Positions 13,526-18,770 of a DNA stretch of 18,770 nt are shown here, piece after piece. Position 1 is the stretch's first letter. Each line of letters begins with the position of its first letter. The position numbers and the translations under genes are program-made. Location of the stretch: the NCBI GenBank assembly GCA_944393755.1, contig CALYBF010000010.1, positions 1-18,770 on the forward strand. The letters are read 5' to 3'. The notes beneath the pieces are model-generated. The model was given only the letters and a program-made list of their open reading frames with translations, ran no database searches and had not been told where the DNA came from. This DNA comes from an uncultured Clostridia bacterium (GTDB lineage Bacteria > Bacillota > Clostridia > TANB77 > CAG-508).

Positions 13526-13540
13526 TATACTTTAAGTATA
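13526..13540. promoter_or_regulatory. Perfect 15-bp palindrome at the likely transcription start
   Basis: TATACTTTAAGTATA reads as two 7-base arms around one base, beginning 6 bases downstream of the -10 of the leader promoter. The position fits an operator that blocks initiation, or a 5'-terminal stem in the mRNA. Confidence 0.45.
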
Positions 13541-13545
13541 CTTTT

Positions 13546-13574
13546 ATTTTACATATAAATAGTTTTTTTGTAAA
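13546..13574 (-). promoter_or_regulatory. SigA-type promoter of the small ORF and prepilin-like gene
   Basis: TTTACA (13574-13569) and TAAAAT (13551-13546) on the minus strand with a 17-base spacer. The small ORF start is 70 bases downstream. Confidence 0.65.
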
Positions 13575-13615
13575 TACTTTATTCTAATTTTAAATATTAC
13601 ATTTTTATTACAAGC

Positions 13616-13656
13616 TAAATAAATATCCATCAGCATCGCCGGTGGATATTTATTTA
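13616..13656. terminator. Terminator of the second Rpn gene
   Basis: A 14-bp stem TAAATAAATATCCA (13616-13629) / TGGATATTTATTTA (13643-13656) with a 13-base loop lies directly after the stop codon at 13659. The run after the stem is only moderately T-rich. Confidence 0.7.
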
Positions 13657-13658
13657 AA

Positions 13659-14552
13659 TTATAACTTTTTAATTTCATCTATAGATAACCCTGTTATTTT
13701 TGCTATATAATCTAAAGACATATTATCTTGTTTTAATTTTTTTGCAATTTCTTTTTCTTTGTTTATTTCACCTAATTTTTGGCCTTGTTCAAGTCCTTCC
13801 TCGCGTCCAGCCTTATGTCCTTCATTATATCCGTCGGTTTTAGTGGTATTCATTTCTAATATGTATTTTTCCTTCCAGTCAGCTATTCTTTGCATCTTTG
13901 GGTCATTACTTATTTCTTCTAGCTTCTCTTTAGCTTTCTTTACTCCTTCATTACTCTTCATAATTTTTACCACCTCTTTCGATTCTGGGTTTTCCAAGAA
14001 ATACAGCCAATCTAATAGTTTTCTTTTGTCCTTCTTTGCTTTGTTTTTGTATATCTTTGGTATCTCTATTATAACTATTTCTAGTAGGTCTGTCAATATC
14101 ATTTTGCTTTGTGTCTCTGATATTTTATGTTTAGTAATAAAGCCAAGGTCTTTTAATTTTGGTATTTCTTCATTTAATATTATTATCATTATTGTTCTTT
14201 CCAAATTATGATAATTTTGACCTTTCTTTACATTTCTTGTAAATGTTTTTGCCCAATAAAAAAGCATTCTTTCTATTATTTCTCCAGTATTTACCATTTG
14301 CATTTCTATATTGCAAGTTGTATTATTGTTAAACCTAACTAAAACATCTAAAATCCCCATCTTATCTTCTGGATAAAATCTTCTTAGTACAGGGTTATTA
14401 CTTAAATCTACATCTGAAATTTCTTCTCCTAGAATTGCTTCTAATAATTCTTTTGTAATAAATTCGCTTCCTTCTTCACCAAATAAAACTTGAAAAACAG
14501 AGTCTATCTTTGGAGAAAGAAGACGAGTTGGTTTTTTTGCCGTTTTTTCCAT
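13659..14552 (-). CDS. Rpn family PD-(D/E)XK nuclease-like protein (PDDEXK_2 type)
   Basis: A 297-residue protein with the family start LLSPKIDSVFQVLFGEEG, then GILDVLVRFNNNTTCNIEMQ, which provides the Asp and the E-x-Q of the nuclease core, followed by ERMLFYWAKTFTRNVKKGQNY. The C-terminal third has the usual GYNEGHKAGREEGLEQGQK linker and a short DNA-binding-like end, SLDYIAKITGLSIDEIKKL. The Rpn proteins are associated with recombination and with anti-phage or abortive roles, but no specific activity can be read here. ATG at 14552 is favoured by AAAGGATGAG upstream; an in-frame GTG at 14558 is the alternative. Own promoter and terminator. It shares little with the Rpn protein at 3589-4503, which is of a different subfamily. 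Confidence 0.85.
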   Translation of the reverse strand: MEKTAKKPTRLLSPKIDSVFQVLFGEEGSEFITKELLEAILGEEISDVDLSNNPVLRRFYPEDKMGILDVLVRFNNNTTCNIEMQMVNTGEIIERMLFYWAKTFTRNVKKGQNYHNLERTIMIIILNEEIPKLKDLGFITKHKISETQSKMILTDLLEIVIIEIPKIYKNKAKKDKRKLLDWLYFLENPESKEVVKIMKSNEGVKKAKEKLEEISNDPKMQRIADWKEKYILEMNTTKTDGYNEGHKAGREEGLEQGQKLGEINKEKEIAKKLKQDNMSLDYIAKITGLSIDEIKKL

Positions 14553-14668
14553 AGGCACTCATCCTTTCTTTTCTTAAATTTTTATTTTTAATTTTTTATT
14601 TTATTTTTTTCTTGAAATAAACGAAAAAAATTGTTGAAAAAATTAAATTATTGAAAAATGATACTAAT

Positions 14669-14697
14669 ATAATAATACATTTTTATCGAAATGTCAA
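14669..14697 (-). promoter_or_regulatory. Consensus SigA promoter of the second Rpn gene
   Basis: TTGACA (14697-14692) and TATTAT (14674-14669) with exactly 17 bases between. The leader to the ATG is about 115 bases and holds no gene. The rest of the 14553-14859 spacer is A/T-rich, with nothing more that I can identify except the promoter of the plus-strand gene. Confidence 0.75.
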
Positions 14698-14814
14698 GAA
14701 AATTCGTTCGCCATAATTCGACAAAATTAGACTTTAAACATATTTTAACTTAAAGTTATTAATGTTCACACCAAAATAATTTATCAAAAAACACTACACA
14801 AAAGCAAAAAAGTG

Positions 14815-14823
14815 TGATAAAAT
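14815..14823 (+). promoter_or_regulatory. Possible extended -10 promoter of yebC
   Basis: TG-A-TAAAAT lies 36 bases before the ATG. No good -35 is present at the correct distance; a short dyad ACACT/AGTGT spans the region just upstream. Confidence 0.4.
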
Positions 14824-14859
14824 AATTAAGTAAATTACATTTTAAAGGAGGAATCAAAA

Positions 14860-15579
14860 ATGTCAGGACACTCAAAATGGCATAATATACAAGCAAAAAA
14901 AGGAAAAGCAGATGCAGCAAGAGGTAAAATATTTACTAAACTTGGAAGAGAATTAATAATAGCAGTAAAAGAAGGTGGACCAGAGCCAGAAAATAATTCA
15001 AAATTAAAAAGTGTTATAGCAAAATGTAAGGCAGCTAATATGCCAAACGATACTATAAATAATGCATTAAAAAAAGCTTCTTCATCAAATGAGAATTATG
15101 AAGAAATTACATATGAAGGATATGGACCAAATGGAGTAGCAGTAATAGTTGAAGCTGCAACAGATAATAAAAACAGAACAGCAGCTGATGTAAGGCACGT
15201 ATTTGATAAAGCTGGTGGAAACTTAGGAACAACAGGTTGTGTATCATATATGTTTAATAAAAAAGGTGTTATTGTAATAGAAAAAGAAAGTACAAATATG
15301 TCAGAAGATGACCTAATGATGTTAGCTTTAGATGCAGGAGCAGAAGATTTCCAAACATTGGATGAAGTATATGAAATAACAACAGACCCTTCTAATTTTT
15401 CAGAAGTAAGAGAAAAACTAGAAGCAGAAGGTCTAGAATTCTTAGAAGCAGATGTTCAAATGGTACCTACTACAACTGTTAAATTAGATGAAAAAGCATC
15501 TGAAAAAATGGAAAGATTAATAGACAATCTAGAAGATTTAGATGATGTTTCAAACATATATCATAACTGGGATGAATAA
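14860..15579 (+). CDS. yebC: YebC/PmpR family protein (translation factor or DNA-binding regulator)
   Basis: A 239-residue protein of the standard family length, starting MSGHSKWHNIQAKKGKADAA and including RGKIFTKLGRELIIAVKEGG, ADVRHVFDKAGGNLGTTGCV and the three-domain layout of YebC. ATG at 14860 follows AAAGGAGG. Family members were first described as DNA-binding regulators. The mitochondrial homologue TACO1 and recent work on bacterial YebC-family proteins point to roles in translation, helping ribosomes through difficult stretches. Its closeness to frameshifted genes here is probably coincidence. It is followed after 32 bases by an unrelated membrane protein, probably co-transcribed. Confidence 0.93.
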   Translation: MSGHSKWHNIQAKKGKADAARGKIFTKLGRELIIAVKEGGPEPENNSKLKSVIAKCKAANMPNDTINNALKKASSSNENYEEITYEGYGPNGVAVIVEAATDNKNRTAADVRHVFDKAGGNLGTTGCVSYMFNKKGVIVIEKESTNMSEDDLMMLALDAGAEDFQTLDEVYEITTDPSNFSEVREKLEAEGLEFLEADVQMVPTTTVKLDEKASEKMERLIDNLEDLDDVSNIYHNWDE

Positions 15580-15611
15580 ACAAAAGAAATTTTTAAAAGG
15601 AGAATTTATTT

Positions 15612-17258
15612 ATGAATCAAAAGAAAAGTAAAAAAATAATTGTTTTTGTGATAATTTTATTGTTAATATTAATAATTATATCTTCCCTACTTCTTGTCTA
15701 TTTTTTAACAGATATATTTAAGGGAAATAAAGAACTATTTTTTAAATATATTTCACAAATAAGTAATAATGAAAATAGTTTTGTTGAACAAAATGTACAA
15801 ACTTATTTAAATAAGAAAAATAATAACTCTTATAATAATGAAGGAAGTTTTTCTATAAATGCAGTTGATAGTTCTGTTACAAATATAGAAAACTTAAATA
15901 ATTTTAATATTAGTTTTTCAGGTAAAAAAGATAATACAAATTCCAAAGAAGAACAAAATATTAGTTTAAATTATTCTAGTAATGTAAACTTTCCTCTAGT
16001 TTATAGAAAAATAGGAAACCAATTAGGTATCCAAACAGACTATGTAGGAGCTAGATTTCTTACTGTAGAACCAGATAAATTAAATAATTTACAAGGTGAA
16101 AATATAAATGAAATAAAAAATCTAATAAAAATAATAGGAACATTAAGCAATTTAACAAATATACAAATAAACCAAGAACAATTAAATAGTTATACTAATA
16201 TTTTCCAAAATATTAATGAAGATAAATTCTCTAAATTAAGTGATTTAAACGGAACTGGATATAGGTTAACTCTTCAAGGTTCTGAAACACAAGAACTTGT
16301 AATAAATTTATTAGAAACATTAAAAAATGACCAAGCTTTATTAGAAAATTTAAATAATTATTTAAAAGATTATAAAAATTCTACAAATATTACTACAAAT
16401 AATATTGAAGAATTAATATCAAATATGAAAAATAATAATTATTTAAATAACGAAAACTTAGAAATCACTGTTTATAAAAATAATGGTAAATTAAGCAAAA
16501 TATTATTTAGTATAAATGAGTTAAACTTAGACATACAAAAAATAATAACAGATGAAAACAATATCCAATATAATGTTTTATTAAACACAAATTATAATAA
16601 TGAAAATTTAACCTTAAACGGTAAAATAAATTTAAATAATTTAAACACTGAAAATGTACAAGAAACTTATGAACTAACTTTACAAAAATCTGATAAAAAT
16701 TATACTTATAAACTAGAAAATAATGTTAATTTCTCAAATGACATAAGTATAGAAGATTTTACAACAGAAAATACTTCCCCACTTACTAATTTTGATGAAG
16801 TTACAGTTGAAAACTTTCTAGTTACAGTAAGACAAAGAATCGAAGAAGTAAATAATGGTCAAATGTTAGAATTAGGTTATCAAGAAAACCCAGTAACTAA
16901 ACTAATACCTAACCTTGGTGTTTATTCTGATTTAATAAATAATTTAAATAGCCCTAAAATTAGTGAAGAAGATGTTTTAACATTTAATAATAAATTTGAA
17001 GTATATCAAAGTACTAATTTACAAGGAGTAACTGTAAGAGGTTTACTTAGTACTATAGAATTAAATAATGAGCAACAACAAGATAATTCTTCTAGACAAA
17101 TTAAAGAAATTAATTTTAATGGTGAAGAATATGAAGTAAATGAACAAAACATTGCAGGTTTAAAAGAAGAAATTGTTCCAGAAAGTTATTATAGAGTAGA
17201 ATTTGAAAAAGATATGGATACTGGCTTGATATATAGAGCAGTTATAAACCCTAAATAA
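15612..17258 (+). CDS. Unrecognised membrane-anchored extracytoplasmic protein (548 aa)
   Basis: I do not recognise this family. It has a basic N-terminus, one strong membrane segment (about residues 9-33), and a long, Asn/Glu-rich extracytoplasmic part without cysteines in the parts inspected. The pattern of alternating polar strands (for example GSFSINAVDSS and YNVLLNTNYNNENLTLNGKI) suggests beta-rich repeats, as in secreted lipoprotein-like domains of Clostridia. The C-terminal end YYRVEFEKDMDTGLIYRAVI looks like a beta-hairpin domain. ATG at 15612 has an AAAAGGAG ribosome site. It follows yebC by 32 bases and ends at a bidirectional terminator. Asn content is high, as expected from base composition. 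Confidence 0.75.
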   Translation: MNQKKSKKIIVFVIILLLILIIISSLLLVYFLTDIFKGNKELFFKYISQISNNENSFVEQNVQTYLNKKNNNSYNNEGSFSINAVDSSVTNIENLNNFNISFSGKKDNTNSKEEQNISLNYSSNVNFPLVYRKIGNQLGIQTDYVGARFLTVEPDKLNNLQGENINEIKNLIKIIGTLSNLTNIQINQEQLNSYTNIFQNINEDKFSKLSDLNGTGYRLTLQGSETQELVINLLETLKNDQALLENLNNYLKDYKNSTNITTNNIEELISNMKNNNYLNNENLEITVYKNNGKLSKILFSINELNLDIQKIITDENNIQYNVLLNTNYNNENLTLNGKINLNNLNTENVQETYELTLQKSDKNYTYKLENNVNFSNDISIEDFTTENTSPLTNFDEVTVENFLVTVRQRIEEVNNGQMLELGYQENPVTKLIPNLGVYSDLINNLNSPKISEEDVLTFNNKFEVYQSTNLQGVTVRGLLSTIELNNEQQQDNSSRQIKEINFNGEEYEVNEQNIAGLKEEIVPESYYRVEFEKDMDTGLIYRAVINPK

Positions 17259-17265
17259 TATAAAA

Positions 17266-17305
17266 GTAAAAAATATTTGTAAAATTAATTACAAATATTT
17301 TTTAT
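17266..17305. terminator. Bidirectional terminator between convergent genes
   Basis: The stem AAAAAATATTTGTAA (17268-17282) / TTACAAATATTTTTT (17289-17303), 15 bp with a 6-base loop, ends in T-runs on both strands. It serves the membrane-anchored protein (plus) and the amidase (minus, stop at 17313). Confidence 0.88.
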
Positions 17306-17312
17306 TTTATGC

Positions 17313-18668
17313 TTATTCTTTTATTTTATAAAAAGAATTAATACTATCGGCTATTGCTTGCATATATGATTCTTTATTATTTTTTATATTTCTTATATCT
17401 TTATTTACGTTCATATAACCAAGCTCAATTAGATATCCTTCTACACCAACATTTGAATTCCTATATATATTTTCACCATAGCTTGGGCTACTTCCATTTA
17501 CATATGCACCAGTTGCAATTCCACCAATTTCTCTTATTATAAACAAATATGCTGCTTCATCATATATACCTTTGTATCCTTTAAAAGTTCCAGAATTTTT
17601 ATTTCCTATTTCTATTGTACTAACATAAACACCATTTTCTTTTTTAAAATTCTCCATTTTTGAATATGTAGTATTTCCTTTTTCTACAATATTATCAGCA
17701 AAACTTTTAGCTAAACTTAAATCTAAATTTGGAGCTGCATATACTTCTACTCCCCCATATGTTAAATCAAATTCATTACTATTTAAATGCAAAGAAACAA
17801 GAATTTTAGCACCAGACTTATTTGCCATTGTTACTCTTCCTTCTTCATCATAAATATTGTAAATATCATAATCTCCGCCTTCAGACCCGTCTCTTGTAAT
17901 TAATACTTTTAAACCTAGACTTTCTAATTTTTTCTTTAAATCTAAGCCACAATCAAGTACAATATCTGACTCATAATCACCATTAGCAGAAATCGCACCA
18001 CTATCATTACCCCCGTGCCCTGGATCTATTACAACATCATATACATCATCTGGTAATTCTGAAACTTTATTAATATTTAATACTAAAGCAGAAACACTAT
18101 TTTGTGTTAAAAACTCTATTTCAATTTTATTATTAGTATTATTTCTAGTCAAGGTATAATATTCAATAGGTTTAGTATATTCTGAATTATTTTGTAAAGA
18201 ATAATATTTTTCTTCTTCGTTTGGATATGTAATTTTCAATAAAATATAATAATTTTCACTGTCTAAACTTTCTAAATCAAGTCCTAAATTTATTTTGTCT
18301 AAAGTAGTAAATGTAATATTTCCGTTTTCATATTCATATGTAGTTTTAATTTCTACTTCCTCACCAGAAGATTTTTTTGCAACTAATTGGACATTTTCTA
18401 TATCACCTGGAGTAATAGTTAAAGCCCCTTCCACATTTAAGTGTGTTCCATATACAATATATCTATTTACATTTGCTTGTCCTTCTTCTATTATATCAAT
18501 AATCTCACCAATAGAAGCAGATGTCGTAACTGCTAAATTTTCATTTTCTCTTTTAGTAATTATAAAACATACAGTAACAATTATTATAATAAAAAGAAAT
18601 AAAATAAACCTATTATTTTTCTTCTTTGTTTTCTTTCTTTTTTTAGTATATCTACCTTTCTTTCCCAT
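17313..18668 (-). CDS. N-acetylmuramoyl-L-alanine amidase (Amidase_3, CwlD-like), membrane-anchored
   Basis: A 451-residue protein with a very basic N-terminus, one membrane anchor (about residues 21-38), an extracytoplasmic beta-rich domain (about 45-200) and a C-terminal amidase_3 domain. Zinc ligands and catalytic residue are visible: His218 in VVIDPGHGG, Glu233 in GDYESDIVL, His294 in LVSLHLNSN, and Glu415 in YLIELGYMN. The enzyme cuts the amide bond between muramic acid and the stem peptide. Members of this class act in cell separation or, like CwlD, in spore cortex formation, which would fit the spo genes in the window; which applies here is not decided. ATG at 18668 follows GGAG by 7 bases; the TTG at 18674 is in frame but less likely. 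Confidence 0.9.
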   Translation of the reverse strand: MGKKGRYTKKRKKTKKKNNRFILFLFIIIIVTVCFIITKRENENLAVTTSASIGEIIDIIEEGQANVNRYIVYGTHLNVEGALTITPGDIENVQLVAKKSSGEEVEIKTTYEYENGNITFTTLDKINLGLDLESLDSENYYILLKITYPNEEEKYYSLQNNSEYTKPIEYYTLTRNNTNNKIEIEFLTQNSVSALVLNINKVSELPDDVYDVVIDPGHGGNDSGAISANGDYESDIVLDCGLDLKKKLESLGLKVLITRDGSEGGDYDIYNIYDEEGRVTMANKSGAKILVSLHLNSNEFDLTYGGVEVYAAPNLDLSLAKSFADNIVEKGNTTYSKMENFKKENGVYVSTIEIGNKNSGTFKGYKGIYDEAAYLFIIREIGGIATGAYVNGSSPSYGENIYRNSNVGVEGYLIELGYMNVNKDIRNIKNNKESYMQAIADSINSFYKIKE

Positions 18669-18699
18669 ATGCAAGCTCCTTAATAAATCTTTCCTATAT

Positions 18700-18705
18700 A
18701 TTATA
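18700..18705 (-). promoter_or_regulatory. -10 element of the amidase promoter
   Basis: TATAAT (18705-18700) on the minus strand lies 31 bases before the start codon. A -35 is not clear: candidates such as TTGATT are at the wrong distance. Confidence 0.5.
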
Positions 18706-18726
18706 CAACAAAGAAATCAAAAAGTC

Positions 18727-18755
18727 TGTAACATTAATATTTTTTTATTGTTACA
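18727..18755. repeat. Inverted repeat upstream of the amidase promoter
   Basis: TGTAACA (18727-18733) and TGTTACA (18749-18755) form a dyad with a 15-base A/T spacer, about 20 bases upstream of the -10. It could be an operator; no T-run directly follows the stem. Confidence 0.4.
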
Positions 18756-18770
18756 AATATATTTCTTTTA

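Overview
This is a very AT-rich window with dense genes, strong AGGAGG-type ribosome sites and a complete spoIIIA operon. It points to an endospore-forming (or recently sporulating) member of the Clostridia, probably an uncultured gut-type lineage. The host call rests on gene content and base composition only. I count 22 complete genes plus one partial gene; the visible stop codons are 16 TAA, 6 TAG and no TGA.

Layout. 1-1045: a gene start cut by the window edge, then a minus-strand pair (LacA/Maa-type O-acetyltransferase and a 53-aa DUF1540 protein). The pair ends in a structured repeat that also looks like its terminator. 1213-2253 (+): a membrane-anchored class A beta-lactamase-like serine hydrolase. 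2290-3440 (-): zinc-ribbon, DUF2085 and CmpB-like membrane proteins in tandem. 3589-4503 (-): a YhgA-like Rpn nuclease. 4798-5874 (-): a 2,4-diaminopentanoate-dehydrogenase-like oxidoreductase. 5958-11553 (-): spoIIIAA to spoIIIAH, the mother-cell half of the SpoIIIA-SpoIIQ channel. A second copy of the structured repeat lies between spoIIIAG and spoIIIAH. 11660-13308 (-): a prepilin-like surface protein behind an attenuator-like leader with a small ORF. 13659-14552 (-): a second, unrelated Rpn-type nuclease. 14860-17258 (+): YebC and an unrecognised membrane-anchored protein. 17313-18668 (-): a CwlD-like N-acetylmuramoyl-L-alanine amidase.

Main discovery. Two genes are broken in the conventional reading: spoIIIAE once and the prepilin-like gene twice. 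At all three places the lesion is the same: one extra C between an NNT codon and a GGN glycine codon, giving NNT-CGG-N. Skipping that C restores the family sequence exactly. I found no other in-frame CGG codon in any gene of the window, so every CGG met in frame is a +1 shift site. This resembles the yeast Ty1 +1 shift (CUU-AGG-C, where a slow Arg codon is skipped into a GGC Gly codon). It suggests CGG is unassigned or starved in this organism and is bypassed by +1 frameshifting or quadruplet decoding.

Secondary signals. (i) A roughly 100-bp element with terminal inverted repeats and three internal hairpins, present as one full and one partial copy, with each right end supplying the TAG stop of a host gene. 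(ii) A small ORF whose stop lies in the 5' arm of a terminator-like hairpin ahead of the prepilin-like gene. (iii) A SigE-like promoter for spoIIIA overlapping the terminator of the upstream gene.
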